DNA of 64,000 nt, taken from NCBI RefSeq assembly GCF_900103645.1, contig NZ_FNHP01000001.1:558001-622000 (forward strand). The letters are read 5' to 3'. This DNA is from Oryzisolibacter propanilivorax. GTDB taxonomy: Bacteria > Pseudomonadota > Gammaproteobacteria > Burkholderiales > Burkholderiaceae_C. Below, in pieces: positions 29,456-37,121 of this stretch (its first letter is position 1; each line of letters begins with the position of its first letter). The position numbers and the translations under genes are program-made. Under the pieces are notes generated by a model, which searched no databases, had not been told where the DNA came from, and saw only the letters and a program-made list of their open reading frames with translations.

Positions 29456-31035
29456 GGTGCGGCCTCCCCGCGTCCGGAGTCAGGATGGCGAAAGCGTGCA
29501 GTTTTGTCCCATTGGAGCTTGCGGCGCAGCAAACGATCAAGAAACAGCCCGTCAACGCTGGCCTTGGTAATTGCCATCATGCTGACGAGAAAACCGCAGA
29601 ACATTAGAGGCAACAGCCGTATGCGCTCGCGGTACCCGTCTAGGTGCGAGGCGACTGCGACCTGCACGAAAGCGGCGAAGTTTCCCGCCAGCGCCAAGGT
29701 GGTGACGAAGATCAGGAACCACAACTCCCACGATTGCAGGCCCTGCGCGAAATCGACTCCGGTAAGGGCCAGCACCGCTGAAAGCAGCCAGCCCAGCAGC
29801 AGCAGAGGCGACATGAAGAACACCCCGAGCAAAGCGAGACCATCAAGCCGCTGCAGCCGTGACAGGTCGCCGCTGCGCAGCACGCGCCCGAAATACGTCA
29901 TCATGGCCGCGTTGTGGCCCTTGGCCCAGCGGCTGATCTGGCGAAAGCGCACTTCCCAGGATTGCGGCACCTCCTCATAGCACTCCGCATGGTTAAGGTA
30001 GGCGGTGTGCCAGCCTTTGAGCAGTAATCGGTAGGTCAGGTCGGTATCCTCGGCCAGGGTGTCGATTGTCCAGCCGCCGGCGTCGGCCAGAGCGCTGAGA
30101 CGCACGCCGCCCACGGTGCCCCCGTACTGCGGCACCGACCCCAGGCAATAGCGCGCCTGCTGGTCGACCTGATAGCCGGCCGAACGCTCCAGATCGAGAA
30201 TGCGTGTGAGCAGATTGACGCCCACATTCTGCGGCACCACCCGGCCCATGACGGCCCCCACCTCAGGGTCGAAAAACGGCGCTGCCAATTGCTTGATCAA
30301 CTGCCGATTGGGCAGATAGTCGGCATCAAAGACGATGATCAGGTCCGCCACGTCCTGCGCCTGCACGTATTCGGTTGCGGCTTTGAGGGCGCGCACGCGT
30401 GCGATTTCCGCCTCTTCCGCCTGCAGCAGCTCCTGGTGGGCCTCGCGCTCGTCCTCGGAGTCGCGCAGCTGCCTGAACCCGTTACCCGTCACGATGTCGG
30501 TCGCGTCCTTGAGCGCGGCCGCCTTCCCTGGTGCACCTGCGGACCGATGATAAGGATGCAGCCGGCCCGGGTATCGCGCGGCATAGTGTTCAATGACCGC
30601 CCGCGTGCCGTCGGTCGACCGGTCGTTCACGGGCATCAACACCAGCCGGTCGCTCGGGTAGTCGCAATGCAAAAGCGCATCAATGCAGTCACCAATCACG
30701 GCTTCCTCGTTGTGCGCAGCGATCAAAACCACCACGCGGGGCCAGTTCGCAGTTTCGATAGAAGCATGCAGCGGCACCTGTGGCCGGAACATGCGGGTCA
30801 AGGCGAACCAGTAATGCCGCAGCGAATACAGCAGCAATAGACCCACCACGAAGGCCAGCAGTGCCCTGCACACCATCACGAATGCATTGCCCGATGCTCC
30901 CAGTGCGCTGCCGGCCGGCTGCGCGCAGGCCAACACCGGTGCCAGCATCACCGCCAGGGCCAGCACCGCCCGCGTCCTGGCAAGGCTGCGCTCCTCAAGG
31001 TACAGTGGCCGCGTAGTTTTTCCGGTCGCTCTCAT
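29452..31035 (-). CDS. Membrane glycosyltransferase family 2 (processive synthase)
   Basis: A 527-residue polysaccharide synthase resembling PgaC/hyaluronan-synthase-type GT2 enzymes. It has N-terminal membrane spans (about 22-40, 55-75), a GT-A domain with AAHNEE (107), VNDRSTDG (137), DxD (Asp237, Asp239), the acceptor-site ED (329-330) and QxxRW (Gln366, Arg369, Trp370), then four C-terminal spans. Unusual is a charged, Glu-rich helical insert at about 184-230 between KAAALKDA and the DxD motif. No PilZ domain is visible. The start overlaps the epimerase stop (ATGA). The donor is probably UDP-ManNAc or UDP-GlcNAc given that neighbour. Confidence 0.85.
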   Translation of the reverse strand: MRATGKTTRPLYLEERSLARTRAVLALAVMLAPVLACAQPAGSALGASGNAFVMVCRALLAFVVGLLLLYSLRHYWFALTRMFRPQVPLHASIETANWPRVVVLIAAHNEEAVIGDCIDALLHCDYPSDRLVLMPVNDRSTDGTRAVIEHYAARYPGRLHPYHRSAGAPGKAAALKDATDIVTGNGFRQLRDSEDEREAHQELLQAEEAEIARVRALKAATEYVQAQDVADLIIVFDADYLPNRQLIKQLAAPFFDPEVGAVMGRVVPQNVGVNLLTRILDLERSAGYQVDQQARYCLGSVPQYGGTVGGVRLSALADAGGWTIDTLAEDTDLTYRLLLKGWHTAYLNHAECYEEVPQSWEVRFRQISRWAKGHNAAMMTYFGRVLRSGDLSRLQRLDGLALLGVFFMSPLLLLGWLLSAVLALTGVDFAQGLQSWELWFLIFVTTLALAGNFAAFVQVAVASHLDGYRERIRLLPLMFCGFLVSMMAITKASVDGLFLDRLLRRKLQWDKTARFRHPDSGRGEAAP

Positions 31036-32213
31036 GCCAGCTCCTCTGCACAAATGGAGCCCCCAGACAGGCAACTTGCTTCTTGTCTTGAGGGGCGCAG
31101 CGCGGACTCAAGGTGCGCCGCTATCCGCTGCGACGCCTTGCCATCCCCAAACGGGTTGACGCTTGCCTGCATGCCGCGATAGGCCTGCGCGTCGGCATGC
31201 AGGTGCAAAACCTGGTCCATGATGGCCTGGCGGTGTGCGCCCACCAGCATCGCGCAGCCTGCCTCGAGCACCTCGGGCCGCTCGGTTTCTTCACGCAGCA
31301 CCAGCACCGGCACGCCGAAAGTGGGAGCCTCTTCCTGCAGGCCGCCCGAATCGGTCAGCACCAGCCACGCGTCGGCCAAAGCCTGCTGCATGGCCAAGTA
31401 GTCGAGGGGCTGGGTGAGCCGGACGTTGGGCAGCCCGCCGAGATGCCGATGCACCGGCCCGTGCACCACTGGGTTGAGATGCACCGGAAACAGCACTGGC
31501 AGATCAGGCAGCCGAGCCGCGATGTCGGCGATGGCCGCGCACACGTGGTCGATATCGTCACCCCAGTTTTCACGCCGGTGCATGGTGACCAGCATGTGGC
31601 CGCGCCCGGTTGCACGGCGTTGGATGTCCCGGCGCTTGCAAATCCATTCCTGCGCATCCACTACCGTATTGCCGGTTGTCCAGATGCTATGCGGTGCCAC
31701 GTTTTCCGCCAGCAGCGCCTGCCGCGACCGGGACGTGGGCGAAAAGTGGAACTTCGCGATTCGTCCGATCATCTGGCGCAGACCCTCCTCCGGGAAAGGC
31801 CGAAGCAGATTGTGGGTGCGCAACCCTGCTTCTATGTGGGCTACCGGAATCTGCCTGTAGAACGCGGCGAGTGCTCCCTGGAAGGCACTCTCGGTGTCGC
31901 CTTGTACGATTACACACGCCCAGGGAGAGCGGTCCAGCAGCGCATCCAGCTGGACACGGCAGCCCATGCCGAACTCGAGCAACGAGTCGCCTGCGCGGAC
32001 CAGGGAGATATCTGGGTCGATGTCGAAACACGTCAGGATCTGGTCGGCCATCTGGCTGTGCTGGCCGGTGTGCAGCCACGCGACGCGCGCCCAGCCGCAG
32101 CGCGATAGCTGATGGTAGAGCGGCGCCAGCTTGATGATCTCAGGGCGCGTTCCAGAGACCATCAGAATTGGTACAGGCAAGTGAACAGCGTCAGGCCACG
32201 AAGGCAAAAGCAT
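31032..32213 (-). CDS. wecB: Non-hydrolysing UDP-N-acetylglucosamine 2-epimerase
   Basis: Interconverts UDP-GlcNAc and UDP-ManNAc in the cytosol. The 393 residues contain GTRPEIIKLAPL (21-32), GDT (Asp106), HIEAG (Glu128), PEE (142-143) and MHRREN (His212), equivalent to the catalytic Asp95, Glu117, Glu131 and His213 of the E. coli enzyme, and TDSGGLQEEAP near the end. After PEE the family's Asn-Arg pair is replaced (PEEGLRQMIG), so it is a divergent member. The ATG at 32213 has GGAG 7 bases upstream; a longer frame to 32396 is less family-like. First gene of the polysaccharide operon, so the polymer likely contains ManNAc or a derived sugar. Confidence 0.88.
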   Translation of the reverse strand: MLLPSWPDAVHLPVPILMVSGTRPEIIKLAPLYHQLSRCGWARVAWLHTGQHSQMADQILTCFDIDPDISLVRAGDSLLEFGMGCRVQLDALLDRSPWACVIVQGDTESAFQGALAAFYRQIPVAHIEAGLRTHNLLRPFPEEGLRQMIGRIAKFHFSPTSRSRQALLAENVAPHSIWTTGNTVVDAQEWICKRRDIQRRATGRGHMLVTMHRRENWGDDIDHVCAAIADIAARLPDLPVLFPVHLNPVVHGPVHRHLGGLPNVRLTQPLDYLAMQQALADAWLVLTDSGGLQEEAPTFGVPVLVLREETERPEVLEAGCAMLVGAHRQAIMDQVLHLHADAQAYRGMQASVNPFGDGKASQRIAAHLESALRPSRQEASCLSGGSICAEELA

Positions 32214-32435
32214 CACAACACTCCAAGTGAGCCCGTCAATATCTTTGCTGCCGCGTGCGAGCCAGAAGCTCTCGTCGCATGGAGCGTCGTGCGCGCCATG
32301 CACTAGCTGGTGGTTGGCTACTCCGCAGATGCGGTGGCATACCTCCACATCCATGTATCGCTGAAGCACCCTCGTGGTTCGCGAATAGCGTGCCAAATAC
32401 TATCTATAGTTAATATTTATTCTCAAACGAAATCC

Positions 32436-32464
32436 ATTGTCAAAATCGAATGACAAAGTGTCAA
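32436..32464 (-). promoter_or_regulatory. Candidate sigma-70 promoter of the polysaccharide operon
   Basis: On the minus strand a perfect TTGACA (32459-32464) is separated by 17 bases from GACAAT (32436-32441). It lies in an AT-rich patch 220 bases before wecB. The -35 box overlaps the small palindrome TGACA-CTT-TGTCA, a possible repressor site. Confidence 0.5.
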
Positions 32465-32923
32465 TAATCATTTCTGGAATATCTGATTAGCCAACTTTGC
32501 TCTTCTTCCGCTTCCTGCCATGGGCAGCGCCTACTTTTCGCCCGCTATACAAAATGTAACAAAGGCAAGAATAAGCAAGGGAGAGGTTCCTGCCCTTGTA
32601 TGTCTATTCAGCCGGGGAAGTCATAGAAAAGAAACAATCCTCCACGCGCTAGCTTGCGATGGCCACGTCCCTGGCCGGGTCCCCCTGCGGGCTGCGGATG
32701 GGGCGTGCACTCCGGATAGTGCGGCAGGGCACGACCGTGTTACAAGAAAGGCGTCGGCGTTGTGCCGTCATCTGGCCCCGGTTCGGCGGCATCAGCTGTC
32801 GCTAAGTAAGCGATACAGGAAAAAGGGGGGGCGGACATGGCACGTGAGAGAACATGCCCGCCGCAGCGCGGCGTCGTACACGACCTATGCTTGAGGCCTC
32901 GCACCAACCTTCCGGAGCATCCC
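32465..32923. other. Intergenic region without a convincing gene
   Basis: About 460 bases upstream of the thioredoxin-like gene. An open frame at 32520-32894 has no family-like content or ribosome site. The first about 100 bases are notably AT-rich compared with the rest of the window. Nothing else recognised. Confidence 0.5.
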
Positions 32924-33253
32924 ATGTCCTACACCGCCATTCACTCCGAAACGCCACCCACGCGTGAAGCCGTAGACCAGCTGCGCGGCGCTGCAGTACT
33001 TGAGTTTGGCGCGCCCTGGTGCGGATATTGCCGCGGTGCGCAGCAACTGATCGAGCAGGCGTTGCAAGACTTGCCACAGGTCGAGCACATCAAGGTCGAG
33101 GATGGCCCGGGCCGCCCCCTGGGACGCAGCTACCGCGTCAAGCTGTGGCCGACGCTGGTGTTCCTGAAGGACGGCCAGGAAGTGGCGCGCGTGGTGCGCC
33201 CGCAGACTGCGCAGGAGCTGGACGACGCGCTGGCCCAGGCCAACGCAGCCTGA
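32924..33253 (+). CDS. Thioredoxin family protein
   Basis: A 109-residue thioredoxin-fold protein with the active-site pair in APWCGYCRGAQ (about residues 30-40; CGYC rather than the classic CGPC) and a conserved cis-Pro segment KLWPTLVFLKDG. It has no signal peptide, so it is probably a cytosolic disulfide reductase. GGAG lies 7 bases before the ATG. The altered dipeptide should shift its redox potential. It stands alone and converges on rnhA. Confidence 0.88.
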   Translation: MSYTAIHSETPPTREAVDQLRGAAVLEFGAPWCGYCRGAQQLIEQALQDLPQVEHIKVEDGPGRPLGRSYRVKLWPTLVFLKDGQEVARVVRPQTAQELDDALAQANAA

Positions 33254-33277
33254 CACGGCGCGGCGCCGTGCGGCCGT

Positions 33278-33760
33278 TCAGGCCGCTGCCAGCGCCTGTT
33301 CCACGCCCCGATTGGCCAGCGCGTCGGCGCGCTCGTTGCCGGGGTCGCCCGCGTGGCCGCGCACCCAGTGCCACTCGATCCGGTGGCCGGCGTCGTGCGC
33401 CAGGGTGTCGAGCTGGCGCCACAGCTCGGCGTTCTTGACCGGATGGCCGGCAGCGGTGCGCCAGCCCTTTTTCTTCCAGCCGTGGATCCAGGTCATGATG
33501 CCCTGGCGCACGTACTGGCTGTCCAGGTACAGCTGCACGCTGCACGGGCGCTTCAGGGCCGACAGCGCCTGGATGACGGCCATCAGCTCCATGCGGTTGT
33601 TGGTGGTGTTCAGCTCACCGCCGCACAGTTCCTTTTCCAGCGTGCCGGCGCTCAGCACCACGCCCCAGCCTCCCGGCCCGGGATTGCCCTTGCAGGCTCC
33701 GTCCGTATAGATCACCACCTCGGTCACGCATCGCTCCCGTGCATTTCGTTGTTCATTCAT
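33278..33760 (-). CDS. rnhA: Ribonuclease HI
   Basis: Degrades RNA in RNA-DNA hybrids. The 160-residue protein has the four metal-binding acids Asp20 ([14 protein letters not shown]), Glu58 (NNRMEL), Asp80 (LDSQYV) and Asp146 (GNERAD), with the basic protrusion HGWKKKGW. The ATG at 33760 directly abuts the stop of the upstream methyltransferase; conserved sequence begins at Val12-Thr13, so an internal GTG is also possible. The junction lies inside a TTCA tetranucleotide repeat. Confidence 0.95.
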   Translation of the reverse strand: MNEQRNARERCVTEVVIYTDGACKGNPGPGGWGVVLSAGTLEKELCGGELNTTNNRMELMAVIQALSALKRPCSVQLYLDSQYVRQGIMTWIHGWKKKGWRTAAGHPVKNAELWRQLDTLAHDAGHRIEWHWVRGHAGDPGNERADALANRGVEQALAAA

Positions 33761-33770
33761 TCATTCATTC
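33752..33770. repeat. Tetranucleotide repeat (TTCA) at a stop/start junction
   Basis: 4.75 copies of TTCA (ATGA-type repeat on the minus strand) span the methyltransferase stop and the rnhA start. A change of one unit would alter the methyltransferase C-terminus and the choice of rnhA start. Confidence 0.85.
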
Positions 33771-34534
33771 GGGCGCACGCGCTGCGCCACCTGTGCCTGC
33801 GCGGCGGCCGGCACCGGCACGCCGCGCCAGCCCGGCTCCATCAGCCGCATGCCGTGCACGCGCTTGACGGCCACCGCCACGTAGCCTGCACCCAGCGCCG
33901 GCCACCAGCGCGCGCCCAGACTGTCCATCCAGCCAAAGCGCTGCAGCCACGGCTCGCTGTTCACCGCCGGGCGAAAGCAGCCAAAACTGAGCGACTCCAG
34001 CTCGAAATCCAGCAGCTGCAGCCAGTCGCGCAGCCGGCCGGGGGCGATGAACTCGCCGCCCTCGGGCAGGTACAGGCGCCCGCCCGCGCCCAGGCGCTGG
34101 TACAGCCGCGCGCGTTTCTGCCGAAAGCCCCACAGGCTCCAGGGGTTCAGACCGCTGATGACCACCCTGCCCTCGGGCACCAGCACGCGCTGCACCTCAC
34201 GCAGCGCAGCGTGCGGGTCCACGCTCACCTCCAGCGTGTGCGGCATCAGCACCAGGTCCAAGCTGGCTTCAGGAAAGGGCAGCATCACCGGCTCGGCCAG
34301 CAGCGCCGCGGCGCTGTTGCCGGGGGCCTCGGTCTCGGCCGGGCCCAGCGCCAGCCAGCGGTGCGGCATGCGGTTGGCGCGCAGCGCATCCACCGCCGGC
34401 AGCCCGAGCTGCAGTGCATGGAAGCCGAAGACGTCGGCCACCAGTTCGTCATAGCTCGATTGCTCCCACGCCAGCAGATGGCGGCCGGGGGAAGTGTCGA
34501 ACCAGTGATGCAAACCTATAATTTCGCCGCTCAT
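33761..34534 (-). CDS. SAM-dependent methyltransferase, class I
   Basis: A 257-residue protein with a Methyltransf_11-like core: the SAM region is degenerate (residues about 50-75), then MLPFPEASLDLVLMPHTLEVSVDPHAALREVQRVLVPEGRVVISGLNPWSLWG, the classic post-II to motif III run. It is commonly found next to rnhA and gloB in betaproteobacteria. The start codon (34534) overlaps the divergent gloB start within a single CATG. Target of methylation is unknown. Confidence 0.82.
   Translation of the reverse strand: MSGEIIGLHHWFDTSPGRHLLAWEQSSYDELVADVFGFHALQLGLPAVDALRANRMPHRWLALGPAETEAPGNSAAALLAEPVMLPFPEASLDLVLMPHTLEVSVDPHAALREVQRVLVPEGRVVISGLNPWSLWGFRQKRARLYQRLGAGGRLYLPEGGEFIAPGRLRDWLQLLDFELESLSFGCFRPAVNSEPWLQRFGWMDSLGARWWPALGAGYVAVAVKRVHGMRLMEPGWRGVPVPAAAQAQVAQRVRPNE
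34518..34523 (+). promoter_or_regulatory. -10 box of gloB
   Basis: A perfect TATAAT lies about 10 bases before the gloB ATG. With 17-base spacing the -35 position reads GTGTCG, a weak match. Transcription would start only a few bases before the start codon, so the message would be leaderless or nearly so. Confidence 0.45.
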
Positions 34535-35306
34535 GAAGTTGCTGCCGCTGCCCGCCTTCGCCGACAACTACATCTGGATGCTGCAAGGCGCCCAGAGCGC
34601 CGTCGTGGTGGACCCGGGCGACGCCGAGCCGGTGCTGGAGGCGCTGCGCCACTCGGGTGCCACGCTGGGGGCGATTCTAGTCACGCACCACCACGGCGAT
34701 CACGTGGGCGGCGTCGAGACTTTGCGCCGCGCCACGCGCGCCACCGTATACGGCCCGGCGCGCGAACGCATCCCCCAGCCGGCCACGCCGCTGGCGCAGG
34801 GCGATGCCGTCACTGTCCTGGGACTGACCTTCCAGGTGCTGGACGTTCCCGGCCATACGGCCGGCCACATCGCGTACTTCTGTGCCGATGCGCCCGGCGG
34901 GCCGCTGCTGTTCTGTGGCGACACGCTGTTTTCCGGCGGCTGCGGCCGGCTGTTCGAGGGCACGCCGGCGCAGATGCTGGCGTCCCTGGACCAGCTGGCC
35001 ACGCTGCCGGACGATACCCGCGTGTGCTGCGCACACGAGTACACCCTGTCCAATCTGAAATTCGCCCGCGCCGTGGAACCTTCCAACGCGCGGCTGCTCC
35101 AGTACCAGCACGACTGCCAGCTGCTGCGCCAGCGCGGCGAGCCCACCCTGCCCGCGCAGCTGGCGCTGGAGCGGCAGGTCAACCCTTTTCTGCGTACCCG
35201 GCTGCCCGCCGTGGCCGACGCGGCGCGCGGCTTCGATGCCGGCGTCGATGTGTCGTCCCCTGTCTCGGTGCTGGCCGCTCTGCGCGAGTGGAAGAACCAA
35301 TTCTGA
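34533..35306 (+). CDS. gloB: Hydroxyacylglutathione hydrolase (glyoxalase II)
   Basis: Releases D-lactate and glutathione from S-lactoylglutathione in methylglyoxal detoxification. The 257-residue metallo-beta-lactamase-fold protein has the binuclear metal motif THHHGDHVGG (51-60), further ligands in DVPGHTAGHIAYF, FCGDTLFSGGCGRLFEG and CCAHEYTLSNLKFA, and the C-terminal HAGH domain. The start MKLLPLPAFADNYIW is the conserved family N-terminus, which fixes the ATG even though it overlaps the divergent methyltransferase start. Confidence 0.96.
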   Translation: MKLLPLPAFADNYIWMLQGAQSAVVVDPGDAEPVLEALRHSGATLGAILVTHHHGDHVGGVETLRRATRATVYGPARERIPQPATPLAQGDAVTVLGLTFQVLDVPGHTAGHIAYFCADAPGGPLLFCGDTLFSGGCGRLFEGTPAQMLASLDQLATLPDDTRVCCAHEYTLSNLKFARAVEPSNARLLQYQHDCQLLRQRGEPTLPAQLALERQVNPFLRTRLPAVADAARGFDAGVDVSSPVSVLAALREWKNQF

Positions 35307-36883
35307 TGCGCCTTTTGCACCTGCTCGTGCTGACCAGTCTGCTGTGGCTGGCCGGCTGCTCCACCACCGCCGTCTCCACTGCATCCTCCGACAGTCAGGA
35401 CATCCCGGCGGCCATTCACACCCCGCTGTACCCGTCCGGCCCGCTGCGCCCGATCACCGCCGGCGCCGCGCGCGGCAACGCGGTGGCCGGCATCGACGCG
35501 CCGGCCGACCTGTGGGACCGCATCCGCCGTGGCTTTGCCATGCCCGACCTGGACGGCGAGCTGGTCGCCGACCGTGAGCAGTGGTATTCCACGCGCCCTG
35601 ACTACCTGCAGCGCATGACCGAGCGCTCGCGCAAGTACCTGTTCCACATCGTCGAGGAACTGGAGCGGCGCAACATGCCGACCGAGCTGGCACTGCTGCC
35701 GTACATCGAGAGCGCCTTCAACCCGCAGGCCGTCTCCAGCGCCAAGGCCGCCGGCATGTGGCAGTTCATGCCCGCCACCGGCACCTACTTCGACTTGAAG
35801 CAGAACGCCTTCCGCGACGACCGGCGCGACGTGCTGGCCTCCACCCGCGCGGCGCTGGACTACCTGCAAAAACTCTACGGCATGTTCGGCGACTGGCACC
35901 TGGCGCTGGCGGCCTACAACTGGGGCGAAGGCAGCGTGGCGCGCGCCATCGCCAAGAACGAAAAGCTGGGCCTGGGCACCACCTACCCCGAGCTGAGCAT
36001 GCCGGCCGAGACGCGCCTGTACGTGCCCAAGCTGCAGGCGGTGAAGAACATCGTCGCCGCGCCCGACCGCTTCGGCGCCGAGCTGCCGCTGATCGAGAAC
36101 CACCCCTACTTCCAGACCGTGGAGATCACGCGCGATATCGACGTGGAGCTGGTCGCCAGCCTGGCCGGCATCCGCGAGCAGGACTTCCGCGCGCTCAACC
36201 CGTCACTGCACAAGCCGGTCATCCTGGCCGCCGGCATGCCGCAGATCCTGCTGCCCTGGGATAACGCGCAGGTCTTCCGGCGCAACCTGCAGGCCTATAC
36301 CGAGGGCCAGTACGCCAGCTGGACGGTCTGGACCGTGCCGACCAACATGAGCGTCGCCGCCGCCGCGCAGCAGGCCGGCATGAGCGAGGCCGACCTGCGC
36401 CAGCTCAACGGCATCCCGCCGCGCATGCTGATCAAGGCCGGTTCGGCGCTGATGGTGCCGCGCGCGGCCACCACGCGCCAGGATGTGCCCAGCCAGCTGG
36501 CCGACAACGGCCAGATCGCCTTCACCCCCGAGATTGTCACGCGCCGCACCACGGTGCGCGCTGCCAAGCGCGGCGAGACCGTGGCGTCGATCGCCCACCG
36601 CTACAAGGTCACGGCTGCCGACGTGGCCGACTGGAACGACGTGAAGACCGGCAGCCGCTTCAAGGGCGGCGAGGCAGTGGTAATGTACCTGCCGGTGCGC
36701 CTGGCGGCCTCGTCGCCGGCACGCACCAGTCCGCGCCAGCCGGTGATCGCCAAGCACCCGGTCAAGGCAGCGGCCAGTTCGGCCAAGGCGCCGACGCGCG
36801 CCGCGCGCCCAGCACCGGCCCGCACGGCCGCCAAGTCGGCGCCCGCGCGCCCGGCGGCCAAGGTCGCCAAGTCCGGCCGCTGA
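35306..36883 (+). CDS. mltD: Membrane-bound lytic murein transglycosylase D
   Basis: Outer-membrane lipoprotein that cleaves peptidoglycan glycan strands with formation of 1,6-anhydromuramic acid. The 525 residues start with a lipoprotein signal (LAGC, Cys18). The SLT domain has the catalytic Glu135 in LLPYIESAFNPQAVSSAKAAGMWQFMP, and LysM-type segments follow near residues 345-390 and 420-465. The C-terminal 60 residues are Ala/Pro/Lys-rich. The start overlaps the gloB stop (TGATG). Confidence 0.94.
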   Translation: MRLLHLLVLTSLLWLAGCSTTAVSTASSDSQDIPAAIHTPLYPSGPLRPITAGAARGNAVAGIDAPADLWDRIRRGFAMPDLDGELVADREQWYSTRPDYLQRMTERSRKYLFHIVEELERRNMPTELALLPYIESAFNPQAVSSAKAAGMWQFMPATGTYFDLKQNAFRDDRRDVLASTRAALDYLQKLYGMFGDWHLALAAYNWGEGSVARAIAKNEKLGLGTTYPELSMPAETRLYVPKLQAVKNIVAAPDRFGAELPLIENHPYFQTVEITRDIDVELVASLAGIREQDFRALNPSLHKPVILAAGMPQILLPWDNAQVFRRNLQAYTEGQYASWTVWTVPTNMSVAAAAQQAGMSEADLRQLNGIPPRMLIKAGSALMVPRAATTRQDVPSQLADNGQIAFTPEIVTRRTTVRAAKRGETVASIAHRYKVTAADVADWNDVKTGSRFKGGEAVVMYLPVRLAASSPARTSPRQPVIAKHPVKAAASSAKAPTRAARPAPARTAAKSAPARPAAKVAKSGR

Positions 36884-36904
36884 GCCCCGCGCCGGCGGGC
36901 GCGC

Positions 36905-37051
36905 TCACAGGCTCAGGTTGTGCGCGCCCACCAGTCCCAGCACGCCGATCACGATCAGGTACAGCGCCACGATGTAGTTCAGCAGGCGCGGCATAACCAG
37001 GATCAAAATGCCGGCGATCAGCGCCACCAGCGGGCCAATGCTCAAATTCAT
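36905..37051 (-). CDS. DUF3096 small membrane protein
   Basis: A 48-residue protein, MNLSIGPLVALIAGILILV at the start, that is nearly all two hydrophobic helices joined by MPRLLNYIVALYL. It matches DUF3096 (PF11295). AGGAG lies 8 bases before the ATG at 37051. Function unknown. It follows the substrate-binding protein gene direction but is separated by its own ribosome site. Confidence 0.8.
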   Translation of the reverse strand: MNLSIGPLVALIAGILILVMPRLLNYIVALYLIVIGVLGLVGAHNLSL

Positions 37052-37121
37052 GGTGCAACTCCTTTGTGTGGGGACATGCGCGCGACACGGCTCGGCGCCC
37101 GTTAGGCGCCCTGGGGCGTGT

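Noticed and set aside
32520-32894. A 124-codon plus-strand frame upstream of the thioredoxin-like gene
   Set aside because: No ribosome site, low-complexity basic composition and no domain-like pattern.
33353-35305. A long plus-strand frame that runs into mltD
   Set aside because: Only the part from 35306 is family-like (lipoprotein signal, SLT, LysM). The upstream part is antisense to rnhA and the methyltransferase, then out of frame with gloB.
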